Shown piece after piece: positions 36,677 through 47,158 of a stretch of 64,000 nt of DNA (positions within the stretch are counted from its first letter, which is position 1; each line of letters starts with the position of its first letter). The notes under the pieces were generated by a model, which was not told where the DNA came from, searched no databases, and saw only the letters and a list, made by a program, of their open reading frames with translations. A program made the translations under genes and the position numbers. The stretch comes from Sphingobium fluviale (GTDB taxonomy: Bacteria > Pseudomonadota > Alphaproteobacteria > Sphingomonadales > Sphingomonadaceae), in the NCBI RefSeq assembly GCF_004122115.1, contig NZ_SBKP01000012.1, positions 26,313 through 90,312 of the forward strand. Direction: 5' to 3'.

Positions 36677-38602
36677 ATGGCTGAAGACAGCAGCACGGCG
36701 AGCGAGCAACCCGCGCCCGCATCCCCCCCATCCCATTCTCATGGCAATGACGGCATAGTGAAGCTGGCCGTGGGCGCGATCGGCATCGTGTTTGGCGACA
36801 TTGGCACCAGCCCGCTCTACGCCTTCCGCGAAACCTTCGCTGGGCATCATCCGCTCGCGCTAGATGCGGATCATATTTACGGCGTGATCAGCCTGATGTT
36901 CTGGTCAATGATGATGGTGGTGACGCTGAAATATGTCAGCATCATCATGCGGGCGGACAACAAGGGCGAGGGCGGCAGCCTCGCACTGCTGGCGCTCATC
37001 AATCGCAACAGCGAGGGCAGGCGCTGGACAACGGGCATCGTGCTGCTCGGCGTGTTCGCCACCGCCTTGTTCTATGGCGATTCGATGATTACGCCTGCGG
37101 TGTCGGTGCTTTCTGCCGTGGAAGGTCTGGCGGTCTATAACCCCAGTCTTGCGCCGCTGATCCTGCCAGCCGCCGTCACCATCCTCGTCGGGCTGTTCGC
37201 GATCCAGAGCGGAGGGACGAGCCGCGTTGCCGCGCTGTTCGGGCCGATCATGCTGACTTATTTCGTCACAATCGGGGCGCTTGGCGTCATCAGCATCATG
37301 GCCACGCCCCACATCATCACGGCGCTCAATCCCTATTGGGCGGTGATGTTTTTCGCGACCGACCCACTGCCCGCGTTCCTCGCGCTCGGTTCCGTCGTGC
37401 TGGCGGTGACGGGCGCGGAGGCGCTCTACGCCGACATGGGGCATTTTGGGCGCAATCCGATCCGCGTGTCCTGGCTGGTGTTTGTGCTGCCCGCCTTGAT
37501 GCTCAACTATATGGGCCAAGGCGCGCTGCTGACGCGTGAGGGCTATGCCGCGCTCGAAAGCCCGTTTTACAATCTTGCCCCCGTCTACCTTCAGCTGCCG
37601 CTGATCGGCATCGCGACGCTGGCGGCGATCATCGCCTCTCAGGCGGTGATATCGGGCGCGTTTTCCGTCACGCAGCAGGCGATCCAGCTCGGTTTCATGC
37701 CGCGCCTGCGCATCGCGCATACCAGCGCGTCGACAGCCGGGCAAATCTACATCCCGCTCATCAACTGGGGCCTGATGACGATGGTGATCATCCTCGTCCT
37801 CTCGTTCCGCACATCGTCCAACCTCACCGCGGCCTATGGCATTGCTGTCACGGGCGCGATGTTCATCGACAATGTGCTGTTGACCGTCGTGCTGTTCCGC
37901 CTGTGGAAATGGCACTGGAGCGGCGCGGTGGCCCTGCTCTCGGTGTTCTATATCGTCGATGGCGCCTATCTCGCCGCCAACCTTACCAAAATCCCTGATG
38001 GCGGCTGGTTCCCGCTGCTCATCGGTCTCATCGTCTTCACCCTGCTCACGACATGGTCGCGCGGGCGCAAGCTGATGATCGAGCGGATGCGCGAATCGGC
38101 GATGCCAATCCCTGTGTTCGTCGCGTCTGCCGCCAACAGCGCGGTGCGCGTGCCCGGCACGGCGGTGTTCATGACCTCATCGGCGGATGGCGTGCCGCAC
38201 GCATTGCTGCATAACCTCAAGCACAACAAGGTGCTGCATGAGCGGGTGATCCTCCTCACCGTGAAGATCGCCGACGTGCCGGTGGTGCAGGATGAAACGC
38301 GCTGCCAGCTGGAGGATCTGGGCCGGGGATTCTTCCGCCTCGTGCTGCATTACGGCTTCATGCAGGAGCCAGACGTGCCCGCTGCGCTGAAACGGGTCGA
38401 GGGCTGCGGCCAGAGCTTCAAGATGATGGACACCAGCTTCTTCCTCGCGCGCCAGACGCTGTTGCCCTCCGCGCGGCCGGGCATGGCGGTTTGGCGCGAG
38501 AAGCTGTTCGCCTGGATGCTGCGCAACGCTGAAAGCGCGATGGAATTCTTCCGCCTGCCGACAAACCGCGTGGTGGAACTGGGGTCTCAGGTAGAGATTT
38601 AA
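36677..38602 (+). CDS. kup: Kup/Trk-type low-affinity potassium transporter
   Basis: A KUP/HAK/KT family K+/H+ symporter of the inner membrane. The 641-aa product has the diagnostic N-terminal [22 protein letters not shown], about 12 transmembrane segments, [12 protein letters not shown], the conserved [31 protein letters not shown], and a cytoplasmic C-terminal domain from about 470. The start at 36677 has AAAGG upstream. It is downstream of the ccm cluster and followed by a REP-like pair. Alphaproteobacteria often have more than one kup. Confidence 0.95.
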   Translation: MAEDSSTASEQPAPASPPSHSHGNDGIVKLAVGAIGIVFGDIGTSPLYAFRETFAGHHPLALDADHIYGVISLMFWSMMMVVTLKYVSIIMRADNKGEGGSLALLALINRNSEGRRWTTGIVLLGVFATALFYGDSMITPAVSVLSAVEGLAVYNPSLAPLILPAAVTILVGLFAIQSGGTSRVAALFGPIMLTYFVTIGALGVISIMATPHIITALNPYWAVMFFATDPLPAFLALGSVVLAVTGAEALYADMGHFGRNPIRVSWLVFVLPALMLNYMGQGALLTREGYAALESPFYNLAPVYLQLPLIGIATLAAIIASQAVISGAFSVTQQAIQLGFMPRLRIAHTSASTAGQIYIPLINWGLMTMVIILVLSFRTSSNLTAAYGIAVTGAMFIDNVLLTVVLFRLWKWHWSGAVALLSVFYIVDGAYLAANLTKIPDGGWFPLLIGLIVFTLLTTWSRGRKLMIERMRESAMPIPVFVASAANSAVRVPGTAVFMTSSADGVPHALLHNLKHNKVLHERVILLTVKIADVPVVQDETRCQLEDLGRGFFRLVLHYGFMQEPDVPAALKRVEGCGQSFKMMDTSFFLARQTLLPSARPGMAVWREKLFAWMLRNAESAMEFFRLPTNRVVELGSQVEI

Positions 38603-38623
38603 TCACTCCGAACCCATTTTGAA

Positions 38624-38714
38624 CGTCATGCTGAACTTGTTTCAGCATCCATTTCGCCCCGGCGAACTAATGGTCATGTGGAAGAATGGACCCTGAAACG
38701 AGTTCAGGGTGACG
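38624..38714. repeat. REP-like palindrome pair, copy 2 (after kup)
   Basis: Units 38624-38652 (core TGCTGAACTTGTTTCAGCA) and 38686-38714 (core CCCTGAAACGAGTTCAGGG). This is the reverse-complement arrangement of copy 1 at 32967-33057, with a 33-base spacer of different sequence. It lies between the convergent kup and nitronate monooxygenase genes. Confidence 0.9.
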
Positions 38715-38732
38715 AAATGGTGTAATATCTAT

Positions 38733-39695
38733 TCAGCCGCAGAGCGTGGCCCTTGCCGCCTCATATTCCCGTTTCATCCGCGCGACCAGTTCAGCGACGC
38801 TTACTACCTTGTCGACAGCGCCAATACCCTGGCCCGATCCCCAGATGTCACGCCATGCCTTGGCATCAGATGATCCGCCGGAGCCGAAATCCATCTTGCT
38901 GGGGTCGCCTTCGGGCAGATTATCCGGGTCCATGCCCGCCGCGATGATCGAGCCGCGCAGATAATTGCCATGTACGCCGGTGAACAGGCTGGAATAGACG
39001 ATGTCGTTTGCCCGTCCTTCGACGATGCCCTGCTTGTAGGCGGGTGAGGCGCGGCATTCCTCTGTGGCGATGAACACGCTGCCCGCATAGGCGAAGTCCG
39101 CTCCACAAGCGCGGGCCGCAAGCACCGAACGACCGTTGGCGATCGCCCCCGAAAGCACCAGCATGCCGTCGAACCATTGGCGGATTTCCTGAATGAGCGC
39201 GAAGGGCGACAAGGTGCTGGCGTGGCCGCCCGCGCCTGCCGCCACCGCGATCAGCCCGGTCGCGCCTTTCTCAATCGCCTTATGTGCAAAGCGGTCGTTG
39301 ATGACATCATGCAGCGTGATGCCGCCCCAACCCTGCACCCCGGCGTTCACATCTTCCCGCGCGCCCAGCGACGTGATGACGACCGGCACCTTCCACTTGG
39401 CGCAGGTGGTCATGTCGTCTTCCAGCCGCGCGTTGGATTTATGCACGATCTGGTTCACGGCAAAGGGCGCGGCGGGCGTATCCGGGTGCGCCTTGTCCCA
39501 AGCGCTAAGCTCCTCGGTGATCTGGTGCAGCCACTCGTCGAGCTGGCTCTGTGGCCGCGCATTGAGCGCCGGGAAGGCACCTACGATCCCCGCCTTGCAC
39601 TGGGCGATAACCAGCTCCGGCCCGGAGATGATGAACATCGGCGAGCCTATCAACGGCAGGCTGAGGCGGGATTGCAGGCTTGTGGTCGTGAGCAT
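38733..39695 (-). CDS. Nitronate monooxygenase family flavoprotein
   Basis: An FMN-dependent TIM-barrel enzyme of the 2-nitropropane dioxygenase/NMO family, expected to oxidise nitronates such as propionate 3-nitronate. The 320-aa product has PLIGSPMFIISGPELVIAQCKAGIVGAFPALNA at the start, VVITSLGAREDV, the FMN phosphate region VAAGAGGHASTLSPFALIQEIRQWFDGMLVLSGAIANG, and GADFAYAGSVFIATEECRA. The start at 39695 has AAGGGGGA upstream. Substrate assignment is by family; NMO-like proteins vary in activity. Confidence 0.87.
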   Translation of the reverse strand: MLTTTSLQSRLSLPLIGSPMFIISGPELVIAQCKAGIVGAFPALNARPQSQLDEWLHQITEELSAWDKAHPDTPAAPFAVNQIVHKSNARLEDDMTTCAKWKVPVVITSLGAREDVNAGVQGWGGITLHDVINDRFAHKAIEKGATGLIAVAAGAGGHASTLSPFALIQEIRQWFDGMLVLSGAIANGRSVLAARACGADFAYAGSVFIATEECRASPAYKQGIVEGRANDIVYSSLFTGVHGNYLRGSIIAAGMDPDNLPEGDPSKMDFGSGGSSDAKAWRDIWGSGQGIGAVDKVVSVAELVARMKREYEAARATLCG

Positions 39696-39756
39696 CGTGT
39701 CCCCCTTGTGGTCGTATCCGTGCACCTAAGCCCGTGTGTGCGCCCTGCTCAAGCCC

Positions 39757-41436
39757 TTATTGCCGCGCGACCAGCACAGCATTGGCGGCAGACAGCACCG
39801 CCTGCACGGATGCCGTAGCGACATCGGCATCTGTACCCACACCAAAAATAGTTCTGCCATCTGCCGCCTTGCACTCGACATAGGCGGCGGCATTGACATC
39901 GGTTCCCGCGCCGATGGCGTGTTCGCTATAGTCGACCACCTCCAGATCGACGCCCAGCTCCTCGCGCAAAGCCGCCAGGATGGACGAAATGAGGCCGTTG
40001 CCACGGCCAGAGATGCTGCGCTCTTCGCCGTTCATCGCCACCTTGCCGACGAAGATGCGGTCGCCCGCCGGGCCGGTCTCCTGATAGTCGATCAGGCGCA
40101 CGGGCTGGCCGTCAGTCAGGCGGTAATGGCTCTGGAACGCGTCCCAGATGTCGGCGGCGTTTAGCTCGCGGCTGGTCTGGTCGGCCATGTCCTGAACCAC
40201 GCGACTGAAATCCGCCTGCATACGCTTGGGCAGCTTCAAACCCTTGTCCTGCTGCAGTACCCAGGCGACGCCGCCCTTGCCGGATTGCGAGTTGACGCGG
40301 ATCACCGCCTCATAGTTACGGCCGAGGTCTGCCGGGTCGATTGGGAGATAGGGCACATCCCACAACTGGTCGTTGCGCGCTTCCTGCGCGGCAAAGCCCT
40401 TCTTGATTGCGTCCTGATGGCTGCCGGAAAAGGCGGTGAACACCAGCTCACCCGCATAGGGGTGGCGCGGGTGTACGGGCAGCTGGTTGCAATATTCGAC
40501 CGTCTGGATCACCTCGTCGATATCCGAGAAATCGAGGCCGGGGTGGATGCCCTGGGTGTAGAGGTTGAGGCCGACCGTCACGATGTCGCAATTGCCGGTG
40601 CGCTCGCCATTGCCGAACAGGCAGCCCTCGATCCGGTCCGCGCCTGCCATCAGCCCCAGCTCCGCCGCCGCAACGCCTGTGCCGCGGTCGTTATGCGGAT
40701 GGAGCGAGATGATGACTGAATCCCGGCGCGAGATGTTGCGGCACATCCACTCGATCTGGTCGGCATAGATGTTGGGGCTCGCCGCTTCGACAGTGGCGGG
40801 CAGGTTCAGGATCAGCGGTTTTTCGGGCGTGGGCTGGAGGATGTCCATCACCGCCTCGCAGCACTCAAGGCTGAAATCCAGCTCGGCGGTGGAAAAGGTT
40901 TCCGGGCTGTATTCAAAGCGCCAGTCGGTGTCGGGCTGGGCGCCAGCATGATCGCGCAGCAGCTTCGCGGCGTTGATGGCGATATCCCGTACCTCGCTGC
41001 GTTCCATGCCGAAGACGATCCGCCGCCACGCGGGCGACACGGCGTTGTACACATGCACGATCGCGGCCTTCGCGCCACGCAGAGACTCGAACGTGGTGCC
41101 GATCAGGTCAGCGCGCGCCTGCGTCAACACCTGCACGGTGACGTCGTCCGGGATGAGGCCGTTTTTCACGAGGCCGGAGATGAAATCGAACTCGGTCGCG
41201 CCGGCCGAAGGGAAGCCCACTTCGATCTCCTTGACGCCTATCTTGCAGAGCAGCTCGAAAAAGCGCTGCTTCTTCTCCGCGTTCATCGGGTCGATCAGCG
41301 ACTGGTTGCCGTCGCGCATATCGGTGGAGAGCCAGATCGGCGGCTTGGTGATCGTGCGGCTGGGCCATTGGCGATCGGGCAGGTCAACCTGCGGGAACGG
41401 GCGATATTTGACCGAGGGGTCTGCGAGCATGGTCAT
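39757..41436 (-). CDS. leuA: 2-isopropylmalate synthase
   Basis: LeuA condenses 2-oxoisovalerate with acetyl-CoA, the first step of leucine synthesis. The 559-aa product is the long actinobacterial-type Leu[21 protein letters not shown], then TIM barrel with [22 protein letters not shown] (metal Asp), [16 protein letters not shown] (His pair) and [15 protein letters not shown]-terminal LeuA dimer/allosteric domain (about 430-559, ending [14 protein letters not shown]) binds leucine. The start at 41436 has AGGA 8 bases upstream. A leucine-rich leader ORF lies 113 bases upstream. Confidence 0.96.
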   Translation of the reverse strand: MTMLADPSVKYRPFPQVDLPDRQWPSRTITKPPIWLSTDMRDGNQSLIDPMNAEKKQRFFELLCKIGVKEIEVGFPSAGATEFDFISGLVKNGLIPDDVTVQVLTQARADLIGTTFESLRGAKAAIVHVYNAVSPAWRRIVFGMERSEVRDIAINAAKLLRDHAGAQPDTDWRFEYSPETFSTAELDFSLECCEAVMDILQPTPEKPLILNLPATVEAASPNIYADQIEWMCRNISRRDSVIISLHPHNDRGTGVAAAELGLMAGADRIEGCLFGNGERTGNCDIVTVGLNLYTQGIHPGLDFSDIDEVIQTVEYCNQLPVHPRHPYAGELVFTAFSGSHQDAIKKGFAAQEARNDQLWDVPYLPIDPADLGRNYEAVIRVNSQSGKGGVAWVLQQDKGLKLPKRMQADFSRVVQDMADQTSRELNAADIWDAFQSHYRLTDGQPVRLIDYQETGPAGDRIFVGKVAMNGEERSISGRGNGLISSILAALREELGVDLEVVDYSEHAIGAGTDVNAAAYVECKAADGRTIFGVGTDADVATASVQAVLSAANAVLVARQ

Positions 41437-41504
41437 GATATATTCCTGCAATTTGCGGCGCTCTTTACGCGCCCTGATACGACTGTCGAGAGGTTTTGAT
41501 AGCC

Positions 41505-41560
41505 CTTAGGCAGTGCGCGCGGCCCTGACGGCCAGCGCAAAAGACACGCCTAAGGGCGTG
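41505..41560 (-). promoter_or_regulatory. Alternative RNA hairpins in the leuA leader
   Basis: Read on the minus strand, ACACGCC-CTTA-GGCGTGT (41560-41543) overlaps the end of the leader ORF and is followed by CTTTT. The segment GCCCTTAGGC inside it can instead pair perfectly with GCCTAAGGGC about 35 bases downstream (41514-41505). The two pairings exclude each other, as in amino-acid attenuators. No strong U-run follows the second structure, so the exact mechanism is unclear. Confidence 0.55.
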
Positions 41561-41597
41561 TAAGTCGTAGAAGCAGCAGGGGCAGATTCCGTGCCAT
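41550..41597 (-). CDS. Leucine-rich leader peptide upstream of leuA
   Basis: A 15-residue ORF, MARNLPLLLLRLTRP, with six leucines. Four are consecutive (CTG CTG CTT CTA), including codons that are rare in this GC-rich genome. It is on the leuA strand, 113 bases before the leuA ATG. Its GGAGG is only one base from the ATG and is part of a CCTCCGCC/GGCGGAGG hairpin (41599-41619), so initiation may be weak or regulated. The stop codon lies inside a stem that has an alternative partner downstream. A ribosome stalling at the leucine codons would change folding, which is the classical attenuation design. Confidence 0.75.
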   Translation of the reverse strand: MARNLPLLLLRLTRP

Positions 41598-41677
41598 GCC
41601 TCCGCCATAGAGGCGGAGGGTTAAGAAAGTCCAGTATTATTTGCCAGGGCGTCCTCGACGCCGTCAGAATTGGTGCG

Positions 41678-42295
41678 TTATTTCTCGAAAGCGGCTGTGA
41701 TCTGGAGTGACACATCGTCGCCCACCATCGGCACGCCATAGCCCAGTCCGAAGTCGCTGCGCTTGATCTGCGCTTCCGCATCAAAGCCGACCGTCTCTTT
41801 CTTCGCCATAGCGTTCATCCCCGCGCCGACGAAGCGGGCGTTAAGCGTCACATCCTTGGTGATGCCCTTAATCGTCAGCTTGCCGGTGATCTGCGCGGTC
41901 TGCCCGGAAACCTTCACGGAGGTGGACTGGAAAGTCGCGGTCGGGAATTTCGCTGCGTCGAAGAAATCAGCCTTCATCAGATGCTCGTCGAGCGCAGGCA
42001 CGCTGCTGCGCAGGGCGGCCACCGCGAAAGTCACTGTCACCTGCGCCTTCTCCGGCGCCTTGGGATCGAGCGTCAGGCTGCCACCGGACGCCGGGATCAG
42101 GCCCATATTATTGGAAAATCCCAGATGATTATAGCGGAAGGCAACCTGCGTATGGCCGGGGTCGACCGTATAGGTGCCGCCTGTCACCCGCGTGGGATCA
42201 GGCTTACCTGGAACTTCCGCCGGCATCTGGGCATAGACAGCGACTCCGGTCGAGGTCGCGGCAACAAAACAGACCGCCAAAGCAAATGCGCGCAT
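41678..42295 (-). CDS. YceI family periplasmic protein
   Basis: A lipocalin-like beta-barrel protein that binds polyisoprenoid-type lipids in characterised members. The 205-aa product has a signal peptide (1-22, ending VAVYA), then GGTYTVDPGHTQVAFRYNHLGFSNNMGLI, the central SVPALDEHLMKADFFDAAKFPTATFQST and the closing LNARFVGAGMNAMAKKETVGFDAEAQIKRSDFGLGYGVPMVGDDVSLQITAAFEK, all typical of YceI. GGAGG precedes the ATG at 42295. It stands alone between the ilvC terminator and the leuA leader. Confidence 0.93.
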   Translation of the reverse strand: MRAFALAVCFVAATSTGVAVYAQMPAEVPGKPDPTRVTGGTYTVDPGHTQVAFRYNHLGFSNNMGLIPASGGSLTLDPKAPEKAQVTVTFAVAALRSSVPALDEHLMKADFFDAAKFPTATFQSTSVKVSGQTAQITGKLTIKGITKDVTLNARFVGAGMNAMAKKETVGFDAEAQIKRSDFGLGYGVPMVGDDVSLQITAAFEK

Positions 42296-42311
42296 GCTAT
42301 CCTCCAGATGC

Positions 42312-42342
42312 AAAAAGGGCGCCGCCAGAATAGGCAGCGCCC
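42312..42342 (-). terminator. Intrinsic terminator after ilvC
   Basis: On the minus strand a 10-bp stem (GGGCGCTGCC with GGCGGCGCCC, one G-T pair) and six-base loop are followed by five Ts (42316-42312). It separates the ilv unit from yceI. Confidence 0.85.
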
Positions 42343-42369
42343 CTCGAATGTATAGCCTTTTGCGACGGA

Positions 42370-43449
<1,080 letters not shown>

Positions 43450-43473
43450 CTATGGGTTGAAAATCTTGAGGGG

Positions 43474-43983
43474 TCAATCCCTGCCGCGCACCATGCCGAC
43501 GATGCCGGTGCGGCCAACCTCCACCAGCCCCAGCTCGCGCATCAGGCCAATGAAGGTGTTGACCTTGTCAGTCGGGCCGGTGATCTCGAAGATGAAGCTG
43601 GTCGTGGTGGTATCCACCACCTTGGCGCGGAAGATATCGGCGATGCGCAAAGCCTCGATGCGATGTTCGCCCGTTCCCGCTACCTTCACCAAAGCCAGCT
43701 CTCGCTCCACGAACGGGCCGTTGGCGGTGAGGTCCGCGACATTATGCACCGGCACCAGCCGGTCGAGCTGGGCGATGATCTGGTCGATCACGCGTGGCGG
43801 GCCGTTGGTGACGATGGTGATGCGGCTGACCTGATGATTGTCCGATATGTCGGCAACTGTCAGGCTCTCGATATTATAACCGCGCGCGGTGAACAGCCCG
43901 GCGATCTTCGCCAGGATGCCCGCCTCGTTGGTGACGGTGATCGAGAGGACATGCCGCTCGCTCAGTTCTTCGGTAATATGCAT
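43474..43983 (-). CDS. ilvN: Acetolactate synthase small (regulatory) subunit
   Basis: The regulatory subunit of acetohydroxyacid synthase, which binds valine for feedback control. The 169-aa product has an N-terminal ACT domain (HVLSITVTNEAGILAKIAGLFTARGYNIESLTV) and a C-terminal ALS_ss_C domain (ERELALVKVAGTGEHRIEALRIADIFRAKVVD, then SFIEITGPTDKVNTFIGLM-like block). It is of the IlvH/IlvN type of normal length. It is separated from ilvB by a 111-aa unknown gene and followed by ilvC after 84 bp. Confidence 0.96.
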   Translation of the reverse strand: MHITEELSERHVLSITVTNEAGILAKIAGLFTARGYNIESLTVADISDNHQVSRITIVTNGPPRVIDQIIAQLDRLVPVHNVADLTANGPFVERELALVKVAGTGEHRIEALRIADIFRAKVVDTTTTSFIFEITGPTDKVNTFIGLMRELGLVEVGRTGIVGMVRGRD

Positions 43984-44003
43984 TTGGCGTTGCCCCTAAA
44001 CCT

Positions 44004-44339
44004 CTAAATCTCTTCTTCCTTCTCGCGCCGGACAGAGAGCATCCCCGCCATCGCATAATGCCATTCGCCGTTTATCCGGTGGGCGATGCGCACCGGAAAG
44101 CCGACAATCGCATCCAGCACCTTGGACAGATGCTCCCCCACATACCGGGCGCTGACGAGGATGCGCGTGTGCACCACGGCATGCAGCTCATAGCCCGCAT
44201 CCAGCTCGATCTCCCATTCCTCCAGTTCGTCTATCTCCTGATCATATGTCCAGCCGGTCAACTCCTCCCGACCCTCGTTCTGGCGCGCGAAATCCCACGG
44301 TTCGGTGATGTGGACACGCAGTTTCAGAAGTTCAGGCAT
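44004..44339 (-). CDS. Unknown protein inside the ilvB-ilvN-ilvC cluster
   Basis: A 111-aa soluble acidic protein, not recognised. It starts MPELLKLRVHITEPWDFARQ, has a strongly acidic middle (DQEIDELEEWEIELDAGYEL), then HAVVHTRILVSARYVGEHLSKVLDAIVGFPVRIAHRINGEWHYAMAGMLS and a charged tail (RREKEEEI). There is no signal or membrane segment. It is placed 28 bp after ilvB and 20 bp before ilvN on the same strand, so it is almost certainly co-transcribed. The start at 44339 is used because the upstream extension would overlap the ilvB end. Confidence 0.75.
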   Translation of the reverse strand: MPELLKLRVHITEPWDFARQNEGREELTGWTYDQEIDELEEWEIELDAGYELHAVVHTRILVSARYVGEHLSKVLDAIVGFPVRIAHRINGEWHYAMAGMLSVRREKEEEI

Positions 44340-44367
44340 GGGGGCACTCCGGCTGGTGAATGTGCCC

Positions 44368-46113
44368 CTATACCAGAGCCTTGGCCTCATCCGCCAGTGT
44401 GCCGGAAATCTGGCTGGGATCGAGCAGCATTTCGGTGTGCGCCGCGCCAGACGGGATCATCGGGAAGCAGTTGGTCAGCTTCGCCACCCGGCAATCGACC
44501 ATCACCGGCCCCGGCGTCTCGATCATTTGGCGGATACCGGCCTCCAGCTCCTGCGGCCCCTCGATGCGGATCCCGGTCCAGCCATAGGCCTCGGCGAGCC
44601 TCACGAAATCGGGCAGGCTATCCGAATAGCTTTCCGAATAGCGGCTTTCATAGGTCAGCTCCTGCCACTGGCGGACCATGCCCATATATTCGTTATTGAG
44701 GATGAATATCTTGACCGGCAGGCGATATTGCGTGGCGGTGCCCAGCTCCTGAATGTTCATCTGGATGCTGGCATCCCCAGCGACGCAGATGACGAGGCTG
44801 TCCGGATTGCCCATCTGCGCGCCAATGGCAGCCGGGAAGCCATAGCCCATTGTGCCGAGGCCACCAGAGGTCAGCCACTTGTTCGGCGCGTCGAAGGGAT
44901 AATGCTGTGCCGCCCACATCTGGTGCTGGCCGACTTCGGTGGTGATGATCGTATCCCTGCCGCGTGTGGCCTTGAACAGATCGGCAATCGCACGCTGCGG
45001 CATGATTTCCGCCCCGCCATCAGGATAATCGAGGCTCTTGCGCGCGCGCCAGCCCGCGATGCGCGCCCACCATTCCTCAAGATCGGCGGCCTTGTGCCCG
45101 GCCTTTTTCCAGGCGGCGATCAAATCCGCAAGCGCGCTCGCGGCGTCGGCAACAATGCCGAGATCGGTCATCACGATCTTGTTGATCGAGCTGCGGTCGA
45201 TGTCGATGTGAATTTTCTTGGAGGCGGGCGAGAACGCATCCAGCCGCCCGGTCACGCGATCATCGAACCGCGCGCCGATATTGATGATAAGGTCGGCCTT
45301 GTTCATCGCCATATTGGCTTCGTATGTGCCGTGCATGCCGAGCATGCCGAGCCACTGATCCGAGGAAGCCGGAAACGCGCCAAGGCCCATCAGGGTCGAG
45401 GTGACGGGCGCACCAGTCAGCTCCGCCAGCTCCCGCAGCAGCGTGGAGGCCTCAGGCCCCGCATTGATGACGCCGCCGCCGGTATAGAAGATCGGCCGTT
45501 CCGCCGCCGCGATCATCGCCGCGGCCTGTTCAATCAGCGCCGGATCGGCCTTCAATTGCGGACGATAGCTGACATGGTTGGACAGGTCCGGCCGTTCATA
45601 GGGCGCGGTGGCGACCTGTACATTCTTCGGAATATCAATCACGACCGGGCCGGGGCGCCCGGAAGTGGCGATATGAAACGCCTCGTGCACGATATGCGCA
45701 AGCCTGTCCGGCGATTTGACCAGATAGTTATGCTTGGTGCAGTGGCGCGTAAGGCCGACTGTGTCCGCCTCCTGAAACGCATCGGTGCCGATCAGCTGCG
45801 TGGCGACCTGCCCGGTGATGACGACCAGCGGGATCGAGTCCATCAGCGCGTCAGTGATGCCGGTGATCGCGTTGGTCGCGCCGGGGCCGGAGGTGACGAG
45901 CACCACGCCGGGCTTGCCGGTGGAGCGGGCATAGCCCTCCGCCATGTGCGTCGCGCCCTGTTCATGGCGCACAAGCACATGCTTGATGGTTGGGTGGTTA
46001 TAAAGCACGTCGTAAATGGGCAGCACCGCGCCGCCGGGATAGCCGAACACGACCTCGACCCCCAGATCGACCAGGCATTGCAGCAATATCTCAGCGCCGC
46101 TCAATTCCGACAC
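44368..46113 (-). CDS. ilvB: Acetolactate synthase large (catalytic) subunit
   Basis: A ThDP-dependent enzyme forming acetolactate or acetohydroxybutyrate, the first common step of branched-chain synthesis. The 581-aa product has the N-terminal PYR domain (VFGYPGGAVLPIYDVLY, VRHEQGATHMAEGYARSTGKPGV with the ThDP Glu), the central FAD-type domain, and the PP domain GDASIQMNIQELGTATQYRLPVKIFILNNEYMGMVRQWQ. I use GTG 46113, which has AAGGAG 8 bases upstream; ATG 46143 adds ten residues. The promoter lies at the end of miaA. Confidence 0.97.
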   Translation of the reverse strand: MSELSGAEILLQCLVDLGVEVVFGYPGGAVLPIYDVLYNHPTIKHVLVRHEQGATHMAEGYARSTGKPGVVLVTSGPGATNAITGITDALMDSIPLVVITGQVATQLIGTDAFQEADTVGLTRHCTKHNYLVKSPDRLAHIVHEAFHIATSGRPGPVVIDIPKNVQVATAPYERPDLSNHVSYRPQLKADPALIEQAAAMIAAAERPIFYTGGGVINAGPEASTLLRELAELTGAPVTSTLMGLGAFPASSDQWLGMLGMHGTYEANMAMNKADLIINIGARFDDRVTGRLDAFSPASKKIHIDIDRSSINKIVMTDLGIVADAASALADLIAAWKKAGHKAADLEEWWARIAGWRARKSLDYPDGGAEIMPQRAIADLFKATRGRDTIITTEVGQHQMWAAQHYPFDAPNKWLTSGGLGTMGYGFPAAIGAQMGNPDSLVICVAGDASIQMNIQELGTATQYRLPVKIFILNNEYMGMVRQWQELTYESRYSESYSDSLPDFVRLAEAYGWTGIRIEGPQELEAGIRQMIETPGPVMVDCRVAKLTNCFPMIPSGAAHTEMLLDPSQISGTLADEAKALV

Positions 46114-46181
46114 GGTATAGTCTCCTTGTGCTTCCCGCAGCATGGCGCGGCCGAATCGCGCGTCATTCCTTGGGTTGGCCG

Positions 46182-46210
46182 CACCTATGAGACATAAAAT
46201 GCTATGTCAA
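46182..46210 (-). promoter_or_regulatory. ilvB promoter with an operator-like palindrome
   Basis: On the minus strand TTGACA (46210-46205), a 17-base spacer and TAGGTG (46187-46182). The palindrome GACATAAAATGCTATGTC (46191-46208, 6-bp arms) lies in the spacer and touches the -35, so a bound repressor would block it. The -35 overlaps the last codons of miaA. Confidence 0.5.
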
Positions 46211-47158
46211 CAACTCTTTGAATAATTTAATTACAATATTATTGTCATTGTTGTTATATATATCGGAGCGGCGCGGCCAATGTGCTGGCGGCTGGCGGGA
46301 GAACCATGTATACTGCCGCTTGGCATATTGGCGGGTAGCCGCCTGCGCTTGGGCAATCATCGCCTCGCGAGACATTTTGCCCATCAGCCAGCCCGCGATT
46401 TCCGGCACGCCGATCGCGCGCATCACCGGCAGATCGGGCGCAAGATTACGCGCGAGCAGCGCCTCCACCTCGTCTATTGCGCCTTGGTCCAGCATCGCCT
46501 CGAACCGGGCATCGCACCGCGCATAGAGCCGCTCACGCGGGGGCAGCAGGATGAGCGGGTGCAGATCGACCACATCCCCGATCCCGCCCGATTTCTCCGT
46601 CCGCCAATCGAGGATGCTGCGCCCTGTAGAGCGGATCACCTCAAGCGCGCGCATCGTCCGCGCGCTGTCTGCCGGTGCCAAACGCGCAGCGGCGGGCGCG
46701 TCCTCGCGCATCAAGGCAGCATAGGCCTCCTCCACCGGCATGCCGCGCACTGTGGCGCGCACCTCAGCGTCAATCTCCGGCACCGGTGCAATGCCATCCA
46801 GCAATGTACGGATATAAAGGCCGGTGCCCCCTACCAATATCGGCAACCGCCCCGCCGCGTGCGCCGCTGTTATCTCCGCCTTGGCGAGTTCCGCCCAGTC
46901 GGCAGCCGAGCACGGGCGCGCACCATCGCGCATGCCAAACAGGCGGTGCGGCGCGCGGGCCATCTCTGCCGCCGATGGCCGGGCCGAAAGCACATCAAGG
47001 TCGGCATAGACCTGGCTGGCGTCGGCATTGATGATGACGCCGTTCGCTCCCTCCGCCAGCGCCAGCGCGAGTGCGCTCTTGCCGCTCGCCGTCGGCCCGG
47101 CAATAAGCGCGAGCCGGGGCCGGGGGGATTCGGTCGGGAAATTGGAAGGTTTGCTCAT
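46202..47158 (-). CDS. miaA: tRNA dimethylallyltransferase
   Basis: MiaA adds the dimethylallyl group to A37 of tRNAs that read UNN codons. The 318-aa product has the P-loop [20 protein letters not shown] (about 18-37), [38 protein letters not shown] and the C-terminal [23 protein letters not shown]. The start at ATG 47158 has AAGGTGG upstream and shares the CATG with the divergent serB start. The last 20 residues are AT-rich and Asn-rich (YNNNDNN), unlike the rest, and the end overlaps the ilvB promoter. Confidence 0.95.
   Translation of the reverse strand: MSKPSNFPTESPRPRLALIAGPTASGKSALALALAEGANGVIINADASQVYADLDVLSARPSAAEMARAPHRLFGMRDGARPCSAADWAELAKAEITAAHAAGRLPILVGGTGLYIRTLLDGIAPVPEIDAEVRATVRGMPVEEAYAALMREDAPAAARLAPADSARTMRALEVIRSTGRSILDWRTEKSGGIGDVVDLHPLILLPPRERLYARCDARFEAMLDQGAIDEVEALLARNLAPDLPVMRAIGVPEIAGWLMGKMSREAMIAQAQAATRQYAKRQYTWFSRQPPAHWPRRSDIYNNNDNNIVIKLFKELLT

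Noticed and set aside
44305..46197. A 630-codon plus-strand frame opposite ilvB
   Set aside because: It is antisense to acetolactate synthase and shows no family features.
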